DNA of 64,000 bases from Lentilactobacillus sunkii DSM 19904 (GTDB lineage Bacteria > Bacillota > Bacilli > Lactobacillales > Lactobacillaceae): NCBI RefSeq assembly GCF_001435575.1, contig NZ_AZEA01000002.1:1-64000 (forward strand). The letters run 5' to 3'. The translations under genes were made by a program, and so were the position numbers. Below are positions 25,741 through 35,193 of this stretch, one piece after another. Below the pieces are notes generated by a model, which made no database searches, had not been told where the DNA came from, and saw nothing but the letters and a program-made list of their open reading frames with translations. Position 1 is the first letter of the stretch. The number at the start of each line of letters is the position of its first letter.

Positions 25741-26727
25741 CTAGACACTTTCACGTTCAGTAATTTTGATTGGCGTATACATCGAATAGAAGTCTTTGAA
25801 CGACTCACTGACCAACATGTCCATCCCCTTGGCGCCCATCTCAAAGAAAGATTGGGTAAGGCTTGTCAGCTTCGGTCGGACAATATCACAAAGATAAGTG
25901 CCATCAACTACAAGAATGGCCAATCTGTCTGGGACCTTCATGCCATAACTCATCGCCTGATTGAGGATGCCAATTCCAGCGAGGTCACTGGAAGCAATCA
26001 TTGCGGTAAGTTCTGTGTCTTTTCCATAGTGCTTCATGGCACTGACCCCGTCAGAATAAGTAAAATGGCCGTGGCGCACCCAGTCCTCGTTGAATTCGAG
26101 TTGGTTGTCACGCATCGCATCCCGATAGCCCTCATACCGTAAATTACCGATAAACGAGTGCAGATCAGTGGCAATGAAGCCGATCTTACGATGGCCCTTA
26201 TTAATTAAATACTTGGTGGCCTGGTAGCCAATATCAAAATCATTTGACGAAATAAAAGGAAATTCGCTGTTTTTCAACGTCATTGATATGAATAGAAATG
26301 GGATATTGGCACTTTCCAATAAGGTTTCATTTGCGGGATCCAAATCAATTGCGACCAGTAGAATTCCCATAACCGATCGTTCAATCACTGTCTGAATTGC
26401 TTTTGCTTGGACGGCTGCATCCCCTTCACCGGCAAATATGATCATGACACTCAGCCCACGGACAAGGGCCTGCTGCTGAATCCCTTTCAAAATCTGATCG
26501 GAAAAGTTTGTCTCCGTTTAGCTGACCAGCACGGCAATCACATTGCTGCGCCGGGTAACCAGCTCAACCGCGTTTTTATTCCGTTGGTAACCCAACTTTT
26601 TGGCAACCTCGCGGACCTTTTTTGCGGTCTTTTCCGAGTAAAAATCTTTTTGATTGGATAGGACTCTTGATACTGTTGCCGGTGAAACACCTGAAATCCG
26701 GGCAATATCTTTGATTGTTGCAGCCAT
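25741..26727 (-). pseudogene. LacI family regulator interrupted by an in-frame stop
   Basis: ATG 26727 starts a LacI helix-turn-helix (IKDIARISGVSPATVSRVLSN) that reads to TAA at 26518-26520 after VIAVLVS. The next codon continues in the same frame with TETNFSDQILKGIQQQALVRG and a complete sugar-binding domain to 25741. A single substitution accounts for the stop, which falls at residue 70, between DNA-binding and effector domains. It may be a real null allele or a sequencing error; read-through or a free 69-residue DNA-binding fragment is possible. Divergent from the alpha-glucosidase gene, which it would be expected to regulate. Confidence 0.85.
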
Positions 26728-26809
26728 TTAATCACCTCTCAACCCACATTATCTTCGGCTAATTCTCTGCTGACAATTATACCATATGGGGTTATCCTTG
26801 TTTTTTACT

Positions 26810-26819
26810 CAAACGTTTG
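26810..26819. promoter_or_regulatory. LacI-type operator upstream of the alpha-glucosidase
   Basis: CAAACGTTTG is a perfect 10-bp palindrome with the central CG of LacI/GalR operators, located between the divergent lacI-like pseudogene and the alpha-glucosidase. Confidence 0.6.
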
Positions 26820-26922
26820 TGATACGATGATATAGGGATTGCAAACACACATCACTGATGTTAATATCAACGAAACAGGCCATCTAATTCAGTGGCCGAC
26901 TTTAATGGAGGTACATATACTA

Positions 26923-28590
26923 ATGACACACAAATGTTGGCAAAATGCCGTTGTTTATCAGATTTATCCACAAAGTTTTCAAGACAGCAACCATGATGGT
27001 ATCGGCGATCTGCCGGGCATCGTCAGCCGGCTGCCGTATCTGCAAAAATTAGGTGTTGATGTCTTGTGGCTCAACCCAATTTACGACTCACCCTTAAAAG
27101 ACAACGGTTATGACATCGCCGACTATGAAAAGGTTTTGCCAACTTATGGCTCAATGGCGGACTTTGATCAGATGCTTAAAGAAATCCATCATCACGGCAT
27201 GAAGCTCTTAATGGACCTGGTGGTGAACCACACGTCCGACAAGCATCGTTGGTTTCAAGAAAGCAAACAATCAAAGAATAACAAGTATGCCGACTATTAT
27301 ATTTGGCGTGACCCGGTAGACGGCCATGCACCCAATAACTGGAGTGCTGCTTTTGGCGGACCGGCTTGGACCTATGTGCCTGAGCGTGGGCAATACTATC
27401 TCCATTTATTCTCTCCCGGCCAACCTGATTTGAATTGGGAGAATCCCCAGGTCCGCGAATCGGTTTGGAACATCATGCGGTTCTGGCTGGACAAAGGCGT
27501 CGATGGTTTTAGAATGGACGTTATCAACTTGATTTCAAAGCCGGCTGGATTACCCGACGCACCGGAACCTGCCACTTACGGGATTGTCGAAGACTTAGTG
27601 GCTGATGGTCCTAAATTAAACGATTATCTGCATGAAATGAATGACAAGGTTCTCTCGCACTATGATGTCATGACGGTTGGTGAAATGCCCGGCTCAACCC
27701 CCAAGGACGCAATTGCATATACGGGCTTGGATAGTCATGAATTGAACATGGTCTTCCAGTTCGAGCATGTTCACTTATCACCGAATCCAGATCCACGTTT
27801 GGGTAAATGGGACGATACCCCGGTCAAGTTAACCGAGTTAAAGCAGGCACTGTCACGTTGGCAAAAAGCGCTTGATGGCAAAGGTTGGAATAGTCTGTAT
27901 TGGAACAACCACGACCAGCCGCGAGCCGTCTCAAGGTTTGCCACCGATGATCCAAAATATCGGGTACGAGCAGCCAAAATGCTCGGCACCACCCTTCACA
28001 TGATGCAGGGAACGCCGTTTGTATATGAAGGCGAAGAACTGGGTATGACCAACGTTCAATACACCAGCCTGGATCAATATGAAGATCTGGAAGCCCTCAA
28101 TTCCTGGCATGAGTTGGTTGATCAGGAAAAGCTTGTCGATCCGCAAACGATGCTGAAATACCTCAACAGCCGCTCACGTGATCATGCCAGAACACCGATG
28201 CAGTGGGATGACAGCAAAAATGCCGGTTTCACTGACGTTAAGCCATGGTTCGCACTAAATCCCAACTACAAGGATATTAATGCCAAAGAAGCTGTTGAAG
28301 ATAAACAATCAGTTTTCTATCATTACCAAAAACTAATCGAGTTGCGTCATGATTCTGATTTAGTGAAATTCGGTACTTATGAAGAACTCGACCCTGATGA
28401 TGACCTGGTATTCGCCTACCGACGCCATTATGAAGGTAAAACGCTGTTGGTCATCAGTAACTTCACGGATCAGACTGTTACACGGGACTATGATCAAGGT
28501 AAGGCATCAAAGTTGGTCATCAGTAATTATGATGATGATAAGGGTGCTGAAATTCGGCCTTATGAAAGTAAAGTTTATTTATTTGGATAA
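26923..28590 (+). CDS. GH13 alpha-glucosidase (oligo-1,6-glucosidase type)
   Basis: 555 residues. All four GH13 conserved regions are present: DLVVNHTSD, GFRMDVINL (nucleophile Asp199), TVGEMPG (acid/base Glu254) and NNHDQPR (Asp331). The overall pattern (YQIYPQSFQDSNHDGIGDL at the start) is that of subfamily GH13_31, which hydrolyses alpha-1,6- or short alpha-1,4-glucosides in the cytosol. The ORF is open from 26839, but ATG 26923 has GGAGG upstream and the normal N-terminus. It is paralogous to the enzyme at 57502. Confidence 0.92.
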   Translation: MTHKCWQNAVVYQIYPQSFQDSNHDGIGDLPGIVSRLPYLQKLGVDVLWLNPIYDSPLKDNGYDIADYEKVLPTYGSMADFDQMLKEIHHHGMKLLMDLVVNHTSDKHRWFQESKQSKNNKYADYYIWRDPVDGHAPNNWSAAFGGPAWTYVPERGQYYLHLFSPGQPDLNWENPQVRESVWNIMRFWLDKGVDGFRMDVINLISKPAGLPDAPEPATYGIVEDLVADGPKLNDYLHEMNDKVLSHYDVMTVGEMPGSTPKDAIAYTGLDSHELNMVFQFEHVHLSPNPDPRLGKWDDTPVKLTELKQALSRWQKALDGKGWNSLYWNNHDQPRAVSRFATDDPKYRVRAAKMLGTTLHMMQGTPFVYEGEELGMTNVQYTSLDQYEDLEALNSWHELVDQEKLVDPQTMLKYLNSRSRDHARTPMQWDDSKNAGFTDVKPWFALNPNYKDINAKEAVEDKQSVFYHYQKLIELRHDSDLVKFGTYEELDPDDDLVFAYRRHYEGKTLLVISNFTDQTVTRDYDQGKASKLVISNYDDDKGAEIRPYESKVYLFG

Positions 28591-28605
28591 TTGAACATCT
28601 ATGGT

Positions 28606-28652
28606 AAATCCCTGTTATGTGTGCGCATCTGCACATTCAACAGGGATTTTTT
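28606..28652 (+). terminator. Terminator after the alpha-glucosidase
   Basis: AAATCCCTGTT...AACAGGGATTT stem with inner GTG/CAC pairing, followed by TTTT. Confidence 0.85.
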
Positions 28653-28785
28653 GACGTTATCAGCAAAACAAAACGGCGAGCAAAACGTAATACATAAATA
28701 GTTATGGATGCTATAATGAAACCGAAAAGTTTAGGCCGTTGATTTTATTGACCTGAACTCGTCATTAGAACAAGGGGGAATAATT

Positions 28786-31491
28786 ATGTTCTATTCTAGA
28801 AAAAAGTTGCACGCTGTATCTGACATGTGTTTATTTGGGATATCAACTGCAGCAGCGCTACTTATGTTGAGTTGGAGTCCTAGTTGTTCAGTCCGTGCAA
28901 GCGCCCCACCTTTACCCGAGAATGACATTCAGTTAACCGCCAACCAGTCGTTGAGCAATAACTTAAAAGGTGGAAACTTTCTAAGCAACTTGGTTCAGCC
29001 CATGTCCGTGAAAGCCGACGATTCTGACCAAACAGGAACTAATGGGAGTTGCAAATGGACATACAATGCGTCAAGTAAGACATTGACCATTAGTCCTAAG
29101 GGCACGACAGGAACACTCCAAGGCGGAGTGGCATGGCCCGTACAACAAAACGCAGCAATTATCATAATCGAACCAGGGGTATATGCAGATGCAGATTCAC
29201 AACAAGAATTCGGCTTCTTCCCTGAATTGACGGAAGTCAAAGGTGCTCAAAACTTAAACGTCAGCAAAGTTAAAAACATGCGGACTATGTTTTCCGGAGA
29301 TAATAACTTGGTTTCCATAGACGTTTCTAACTGGGACACAGGTAATGTTACCAATATGGACAGCATGTTTCATGATGATTCCAAACTAACAGCGTTAAAT
29401 GTTGCAAAATGGGATACAAGTAAAGTTAAAAATATGGAAAGTCTGTTTGACAATGATCTGAGCTTAGCAAGCTTGGACGTTTCTCATTGGAAGACCGGTA
29501 ATGTTACCAATATGAGCAGTGTCTTTTATGCTGACAAAGCATTAAAAACACTAGATGTCTCCAACTGGGACACAAGCAACGTTGAAAAGCTATTTTATAC
29601 CTTCGGAGCATGCAATTCATTAACTGAGCTAGATGTTTCGAAATGGAATACTCCTAACGTAACCAACATGAATGCTACATTTGTGGGTGACAGCTCCTTA
29701 CCGAGTCTTAATGTTTCACATTTTGATACCAGTAAAGTAACAGATATGGAGCTGATGTTTGGCGGATGCAGTTCTTTGGAAAAGTTAGACGTTTCAAACT
29801 TTGTTACTGATAATGTTACAAACATGTCGAATATGTTTGGTTCCGATTCAAACTTAACTGCGCTTAATCTGAGCAACTTTAATACTGATAAGGTCACAAA
29901 TATGAAGCAGATGTTTCTTGAAGATACCAATCTTCAACAATTAAACCTCAGTAGCTTCAATACTAAACTAGTAACGAGATGGGATGGACTCTTCTGGGAT
30001 TGTCCTAATTTATGGAAACTGACACTTGGAAAAGATTTTGCCGTAGACGCAAGTGTTCGTTTAAGCGACGTTCCAGGTGATAACCGCATCATCCCTGATT
30101 CCGATCCAAATGGAGCACAATACAAAAACACAGCACCGTTCTGGGTACCAGTTGAAACTGGGACGGACCATCAACCAGCCGGAAAAGAAAACTACTGGAC
30201 TAGCAATAAGTTGATGACAGAACGTCCTGCGATAACTGAAACCTACGTTTGGCAGCAGTCACCCGTCAAAGATTTAACAGATGTAAAAGTCCAACCACAA
30301 ATCAATCTACCGATTAATGGTACTTGGACACCTGAGTCTGCATTTATTTCAGCTACGGATGCCAATGGAAATCCAGTTACGTTCAACAAGATTACTGTCG
30401 GCGGTGATCAGGTCAATACAAGGAAACCTGGGCAATACAACGTTTCATATACGTACGGTTCCAAGACAGTCTGGACAAAAGTTGTTGTCAGTCCAGACGC
30501 AACCAGCATTAAAGTCAACCCAGAAGTTGATTTGACCGTTGGTGAGAGTTGGAGTCCAACAATGGGATTCATTTCTGCAACTGATGCCCAAGGTAAACCA
30601 GTATCGTTTAGTAACATTCGAGTGGGCGGCGATTATGTCGACACGACCAAAGCTGGAACCTACTATGTTACCTATACTAACGGCAAAATGTCTGCAACAA
30701 CCAAAGTCGTTGTCAAAGCAAAAACAACTCCGTCAACACCTACTCCACAGCCGACACCTGGAAACAATGGAAATGGTAACGCCGGTGAAAATGGGCAACA
30801 GAATGTTCAAAAGAACACCGTTGTTTATGGCATTAACAAGCTTTATCTATACAAACACGTCAACTTCAACAAATCACAACGAATCATGAAATACGTTCAA
30901 AAGCCACGAATCAATCGGCCAATGTTTGTTGTCCTAGGAGATTATCATGATTCAAATGGTCAGCTCCGATTCAAAGTCAGAGATGTCAACCATCACAGCA
31001 AGTCTGACGGAAAGATCGGTTATATTACCGGATCGTGGAATTACGTTCGTCCGGTATACTACCAAAGCGATCACAAGACTTTGACTGTGATTAATCCAAC
31101 TGGTGTGAATGCATACAGGAACAAGAACCTGACTGGCAAGACAAGGAATATCAAACAAGGTACTAAAGTGAAAGTCGTCAAGTTTGTTCGTCACAACTTA
31201 ACCACCCGGTATGTATTGACCAACGGCATGTATATCACTGGTAATCGGAAATTGGTAAAATTTGGTAATGTAAAATTTACCAAACATATCAAAGTAAAGA
31301 AGACCATTTACCGTTACCGAGATGCAAACTTAGCTAAGAAGAATGGTACTATCAGAAAAGGCTCAATTCTCAAAGTTAAGAAAACTGCATACTCACAAAA
31401 GTACAATCCAAATAAGTATGGCAGCCTGCGTTATCAAGTTAGCGGTGGCTGGATAACCGGTAACGGTCGTTACGTCAAAGCGTTTAAGTAA
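28786..31491 (+). CDS. BspA-type leucine-rich repeat surface protein
   Basis: 901 residues, exported. Signal peptide to about residue 38. About ten BspA-type (DUF285) repeats run from about 155 to 400 with the pattern LDVSNWDTSNVTNMxxMF. Two tandem Ig-like domains (about 493-645) carry FISATDA-G-PV twice, then a Pro/Asn/Gly linker, then a basic C-terminal region (from about 678) with three related modules ending GYITGSWNYVRPVYY, MYITGNRKLVKF and GWITGNGRYVKAF, probably cell-wall binding. No LPXTG is present, so attachment is likely non-covalent. Role in adhesion is inferred from the family. Confidence 0.88.
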   Translation: MFYSRKKLHAVSDMCLFGISTAAALLMLSWSPSCSVRASAPPLPENDIQLTANQSLSNNLKGGNFLSNLVQPMSVKADDSDQTGTNGSCKWTYNASSKTLTISPKGTTGTLQGGVAWPVQQNAAIIIIEPGVYADADSQQEFGFFPELTEVKGAQNLNVSKVKNMRTMFSGDNNLVSIDVSNWDTGNVTNMDSMFHDDSKLTALNVAKWDTSKVKNMESLFDNDLSLASLDVSHWKTGNVTNMSSVFYADKALKTLDVSNWDTSNVEKLFYTFGACNSLTELDVSKWNTPNVTNMNATFVGDSSLPSLNVSHFDTSKVTDMELMFGGCSSLEKLDVSNFVTDNVTNMSNMFGSDSNLTALNLSNFNTDKVTNMKQMFLEDTNLQQLNLSSFNTKLVTRWDGLFWDCPNLWKLTLGKDFAVDASVRLSDVPGDNRIIPDSDPNGAQYKNTAPFWVPVETGTDHQPAGKENYWTSNKLMTERPAITETYVWQQSPVKDLTDVKVQPQINLPINGTWTPESAFISATDANGNPVTFNKITVGGDQVNTRKPGQYNVSYTYGSKTVWTKVVVSPDATSIKVNPEVDLTVGESWSPTMGFISATDAQGKPVSFSNIRVGGDYVDTTKAGTYYVTYTNGKMSATTKVVVKAKTTPSTPTPQPTPGNNGNGNAGENGQQNVQKNTVVYGINKLYLYKHVNFNKSQRIMKYVQKPRINRPMFVVLGDYHDSNGQLRFKVRDVNHHSKSDGKIGYITGSWNYVRPVYYQSDHKTLTVINPTGVNAYRNKNLTGKTRNIKQGTKVKVVKFVRHNLTTRYVLTNGMYITGNRKLVKFGNVKFTKHIKVKKTIYRYRDANLAKKNGTIRKGSILKVKKTAYSQKYNPNKYGSLRYQVSGGWITGNGRYVKAFK

Positions 31492-31508
31492 TTCAGCTGA
31501 ATAAGTTA

Positions 31509-31540
31509 AAGCAGGGCCTCAGTTTTCTGGGGCCCTGCTT
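31509..31540 (+). terminator. Terminator after the BspA-type gene
   Basis: AAGCAGGGCC/GGCCCTGCTT, 10-bp GC-rich stem. It has no long T-tract (TTGTGTCTT). Confidence 0.7.
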
Positions 31541-31624
31541 GTGTCTTGGAGTCAAAATATGGGAAGGGTCCTTAAAATTTAAAAAGGCAAATTCAAGCCT
31601 CTCATGTATTAATTAAAGTATACA

Positions 31625-31667
31625 AAAACCCGATTCAACTTACCTCATGATAGTTGACTCGGGTTTT
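31625..31667 (-). terminator. Terminator of the glutamine-type ABC operon
   Basis: AAAACCCGA-TCAACT / AGTTGA-TCGGGTTTT stem; on the minus strand it is followed by TTTTTG. It lies beyond repeat copy C. Confidence 0.7.
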
Positions 31668-31758
31668 GATTAATATTTGTGAATAATGTTTTGCTATCCT
31701 ATTTCGAAGGGTAAATTTTAATTTTGTTTTTGGTGGTTGGTTCACTGTTATTTGGATA

Positions 31759-31876
31759 AAACGTGTTCCGACGCAACTGAGGCTAACTTCTAAGTGCACT
31801 TTGATTAAAGTCCCAAACCCAGGACTTCAATCAAAGTACCCTTAGAAACCGCCTCACCCGTTGCTCGTCACACTCT
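31759..31876 (-). repeat. Stop-adjacent palindromic repeat, copy C (ABC permease)
   Basis: Begins at the permease stop TAG with AGAGTGTGACGAGCAAC and ends GTTGCGTCGGAACACG (minus reading). Stems from outside inward: GTGT/ACAC, GCAAC/GTTGC, GAGGC/GCCTC, CTAAG/CTTAG, ACTTTGAT/ATCAAAGT, AGTCC/GGACT. Loop sequences match copy A, the stems do not. Confidence 0.7.
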
Positions 31877-32581
31877 CTACCTTTCCGCACTCTGGACAAC
31901 TTCCTCCACTTCGCCCGACTTCTTGGCTGTTCCCAGTCTGTGGTCGAGGTACTGTGAAAGCAGTGACAGTGAGTAACATACGATGAAGTACATGACGGCT
32001 AACGCCAAGAACATTGGAATTGTGTAGTTGGTGTTTTGCCCGTAAATGATTTGCGCATGGTTCATCAAATCCGGCAGCACAATGATTGTGGCCAATGAAG
32101 TATCCTTAACCAAGGAAATAAATTGACTAACAATGGCTGGAATCATGTTCTTGATGGCTTGCGGCAGGATAATATATCTCAACGCCTGCCAATAAGACAT
32201 TCCTGTTGACCGGGCACCTTCCATTTGCCCGGTTGGAATTGAGACAATTCCGGCACGGACAATTTCGGCCACCATCGCCGATTCAAAGATCGCCATGGCA
32301 ATCACCGAGGCCCAGATTGGATCCGGCTTAAAGCCGATATTTGGTAATCCAAAATAGGTAAAGAAGATAATCAGGATCAATGGTAAGTTACGGATGATAT
32401 CAATCACGAACCCGACGATCGCTGATAAATATTTAATTTGAACATATCTGATAATTCCTAAGATAACACCGAAGATGTAACTCAGAATAATCGAACAAAC
32501 GGAAACCAGGATCGTAACCCAAGCCCCTTCAAGAAGGAACCTGATGTTAATCCATGAATACGCACCTAAGACTGTTAACAT
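31877..32581 (-). CDS. Glutamine-type amino acid ABC transporter permease (second)
   Basis: 234 residues, HisM/GlnP type with about five spans. The cytosolic EAA loop is EGARSTGMSYWQALRYIILPQA. Partner of the permease at 32597; the two form a heterodimeric pore for a polar amino acid. 15 nt separates the genes. The last 15 residues are acidic and Ser-rich; the stop codon abuts repeat copy C, so the C-terminus may have been reshaped by it. Confidence 0.9.
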   Translation of the reverse strand: MLTVLGAYSWINIRFLLEGAWVTILVSVCSIILSYIFGVILGIIRYVQIKYLSAIVGFVIDIIRNLPLILIIFFTYFGLPNIGFKPDPIWASVIAMAIFESAMVAEIVRAGIVSIPTGQMEGARSTGMSYWQALRYIILPQAIKNMIPAIVSQFISLVKDTSLATIIVLPDLMNHAQIIYGQNTNYTIPMFLALAVMYFIVCYSLSLLSQYLDHRLGTAKKSGEVEEVVQSAER

Positions 32582-32596
32582 ATCTCGATTCCTCCT

Positions 32597-33235
32597 TTAT
32601 GCCAATTTCTTTTCAAGATAACGCATGTAATAACTCAACGGCAAAGTCAAAATCAGATACAGAACACCGACACAAAGGTAAGTGCTCATACTTTGCAGTG
32701 AGTCAGAAGCAATCACGTTACCTTGATACATCAAATCAAACCCGGCAACAAAGGCTAGGACTGAAGAGTTCTTAACCAAGTTAATGAACTGGTTGCCCAG
32801 TGGTGGAATAACGTATCTAAATGCCTGTGGTAAGACAATGTAACGCATCCCCTGCCAGAAGCTCAATCCATTGGCACGGGCACCTTCCATCTGTCCTGGA
32901 TCAACAGATTGGATACCTGAACGAACCGTTTCGGCGATAAATGCTGAGGAATAAAGAATCAGTCCAATGGTACCGGAAACAAACCCACTGATCTCAACAA
33001 TATACATTGGAATAACAACGTAGAAGAACATTGTGATAACCAGTAATGGAATGTTCCGGAATACTTCGATATAAATTTTTGCAATGATTCGTAAGAACTT
33101 GTTGGGGACAACTTCCAAAATGGCGAATCCGGAACCTATGATCAATGCGAAAATCAATGCAATAATACTGCAGAGAAGTGTTTGACCCAAACCATAAAGC
33201 AGGGCACCACCATAATTTTGAAAAATACTTATCAT
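32597..33235 (-). CDS. Glutamine-type amino acid ABC transporter permease (first)
   Basis: 212 residues, about five spans, EAA loop EGARANGLSFWQGMRYIVLPQA. Its ATG overlaps the stop of the binding-protein gene (ATGA), so the two are translationally coupled. Confidence 0.9.
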   Translation of the reverse strand: MISIFQNYGGALLYGLGQTLLCSIIALIFALIIGSGFAILEVVPNKFLRIIAKIYIEVFRNIPLLVITMFFYVVIPMYIVEISGFVSGTIGLILYSSAFIAETVRSGIQSVDPGQMEGARANGLSFWQGMRYIVLPQAFRYVIPPLGNQFINLVKNSSVLAFVAGFDLMYQGNVIASDSLQSMSTYLCVGVLYLILTLPLSYYMRYLEKKLA

Positions 33236-34062
33236 CGTTCTGCCCCCCTAAAATCAAATCCTTTAACCTTGTGGAACCACTTGTAAAGGAGCTTGTTGTA
33301 TTGGCCGTTGTTTTCAACTTTGGTCAACGCGCTGTTCATAGCATCCCTCATCTGGCCTTGGCCTTTATCAACAGCGATACCATATGGTTCTTTGGTAAAT
33401 GTCCCGCCGACAACCGAATATCCTGGGTTTTCAATTGACATACCATAAAGAATACCGTTATCAGTGGTTAATGCATCACCCTGACCGGACTTCAAGGCAG
33501 TCAATGCTTGAGAATAATCTGACAGTTGAAGAACTTTAGCCTTTGGCGCGAACTTTTTAATATTTTGAACAGAATTTGAACCCACAACACCAAGAACAAC
33601 GGCGCCGTTATGGTTCAGATCCTTCACGTTCTTGATTGGACTACCATTCTTAACGAGGATGGCTTGCCCAGCATCAAAGTATGAACGGGAAAAGTCAACT
33701 TGTTTAGCCCGTTCAGGGGTAATTGTCATGGTTGCCATAATGGCGTCAATGTTACCATTTCGAAGTAACGGCATCCGGGTTTGACTGGTAACTTGAATGA
33801 ATCTTGCTTTACCATCTTTGCCCAGAATTTGTTTGGTCATGGCTTTGGCCAAATCAATTTCAAATCCCTTGATCTGGTTGTCTCGAACATCCATGAGCCC
33901 AAACAGCTTGGTATCAGCTTTAACACCCCAAGTGATCGTCTTAGTCTGCTTATCATCCTTCAACACATTCTTTTGTGATGCCGAACTTGAACAGGCACTT
34001 AACGAGACGACCATTAAGAGGAGGGTTAATAACAACCCAATTCTTGATATGATCTTTTTCAT
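33232..34062 (-). CDS. Amino acid ABC transporter substrate-binding lipoprotein
   Basis: 276 residues from ATG 34062 (GGGAGG 7 nt upstream; an upstream in-frame start at 34077 lies over the ribosome binding site). Signal peptide with lipobox VVSLSAC. SBP family 3 features: GVKADTKLFGLMDVRDNQIKG (first lobe) and FEIDLAKAMTKQIL, typical of glutamate/glutamine/aspartate receptors. The substrate within that group is inferred from family only. Confidence 0.9.
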   Translation of the reverse strand: MKKIISRIGLLLTLLLMVVSLSACSSSASQKNVLKDDKQTKTITWGVKADTKLFGLMDVRDNQIKGFEIDLAKAMTKQILGKDGKARFIQVTSQTRMPLLRNGNIDAIMATMTITPERAKQVDFSRSYFDAGQAILVKNGSPIKNVKDLNHNGAVVLGVVGSNSVQNIKKFAPKAKVLQLSDYSQALTALKSGQGDALTTDNGILYGMSIENPGYSVVGGTFTKEPYGIAVDKGQGQMRDAMNSALTKVENNGQYNKLLYKWFHKVKGFDFRGAER

Positions 34063-34088
34063 GATGCAACCTCCCAATAATGAAATTT

Positions 34089-34829
34089 TTAATGCGTAAT
34101 AATTTTTCCAAGAAATTGTCGTGCACGTTCATTGGAGGGTTCACCATCAAAGAATTTATCACTTGTGTCATCTTCCAAAATCCGACCGTCATCCATAAAG
34201 ATAACCCGGTTGGCAACTTCACGAGCAAATCCCATTTCGTGGGTAACAACCAACATTGTCATGTCGGAATCTTGGGCAATCTCTTTCATAACGTTCAAAA
34301 CATCATCGATCATTTCAGGATCCAACGCACTGGTTGGCTCATCAAACAAGAGGCACTTGGGTCTCATTGCAAGTGATCGGGCAATTGCGATACGCTGTGC
34401 CTGACCACCGGATAATTGGGCAGGCAGCTTGTTAGCTTGGCTTTGAAGGCCAACTTGATCCAGCAGCTGCATTGCCAATTCTTTGTTTTCCTTTTCCGGC
34501 CGTTTCAACACAATTCTGGGTGCCAACATGATGTTTTCAAGCACCGTCTTGTTCGCATACAAATTAAAATGCTGGAACACCATGCCGACATTCTTGCGAA
34601 TCCGGTTAACATCCGTTTTCTTATTGGCCAAATCCTGACCATTAACAATCAATTTACCTTCCTGAATGGGTTCAAGACCATTAACTGTCCGAATCAAAGT
34701 TGACTTACCAGAACCTGAGGGACCGATTAAAACAACGGTTTCACCTGCTTCAATCTTTAAATTGATATCCTTTAAAGCATGGAAATCGCCATAATACTTT
34801 TGTACATCTTTAAACTCGATCATTGCCAT
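34089..34829 (-). CDS. glnQ: Polar amino acid ABC transporter ATP-binding protein
   Basis: 246 residues. Walker A GPSGSGKST near 34, Q-loop MVFQHFNLY, signature LSGGQAQRIAIARSLA, Walker B CLLFDEPTSALDPE, H-loop VVTHE. Closest in pattern to GlnQ/HisP. A TTG at 34844 is in frame, but GGAGG overlaps it; ATG 34829 lies 8 nt from GGAGG. First gene of the operon glnQ-SBP-permease-permease. Confidence 0.92.
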   Translation of the reverse strand: MAMIEFKDVQKYYGDFHALKDINLKIEAGETVVLIGPSGSGKSTLIRTVNGLEPIQEGKLIVNGQDLANKKTDVNRIRKNVGMVFQHFNLYANKTVLENIMLAPRIVLKRPEKENKELAMQLLDQVGLQSQANKLPAQLSGGQAQRIAIARSLAMRPKCLLFDEPTSALDPEMIDDVLNVMKEIAQDSDMTMLVVTHEMGFAREVANRVIFMDDGRILEDDTSDKFFDGEPSNERARQFLGKIITH

Positions 34830-34891
34830 GTCATTTTCCTCCAATGCTTTCAGGCTGATTATTAAAATCGCCTAAGAATGATACTACTTCC

Positions 34892-34920
34892 ATAATATGT
34901 TAAAAAATTTGATTGGTCAA
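34892..34920 (-). promoter_or_regulatory. Promoter of the glnQ operon
   Basis: TTGACC, 17-nt spacer, TATTAT on the minus strand, about 60 nt before the start. The adjoining 34921-35130 segment is AT-rich; nothing else is seen there. Confidence 0.7.
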
Positions 34921-35136
34921 AAAAATGTTTCAAAAATTTTACTATCATGTTACATTTCCTGCCAACCGCCTAATGAAGCGATAAGCAAATCGTCATTCAC
35001 AACAAATATGGATGCATAATTTTGGGTAATTATCTAATTATAATTCACAATAAGTGAAAAGGGAAACCTTTATTTGCATAAACTTTAATCTAATGCTCAT
35101 ATTATGTATGAAAAATGAGAGATTAGAGTAATCAAA

Positions 35137-35184
35137 AATCAGGCCCCATCCGCAACCGAAACGATTGCAGGATTAAGCCTGATT
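35137..35184 (-). terminator. Terminator of the GATase gene
   Basis: AATCAGGC...GCCTGATT with inner ATCC/GGAT and CAA-CG/CG-TTG pairing; TTTTTGATTAC follows on the minus strand. Confidence 0.85.
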
Positions 35185-35193
35185 GAGTTTAAA

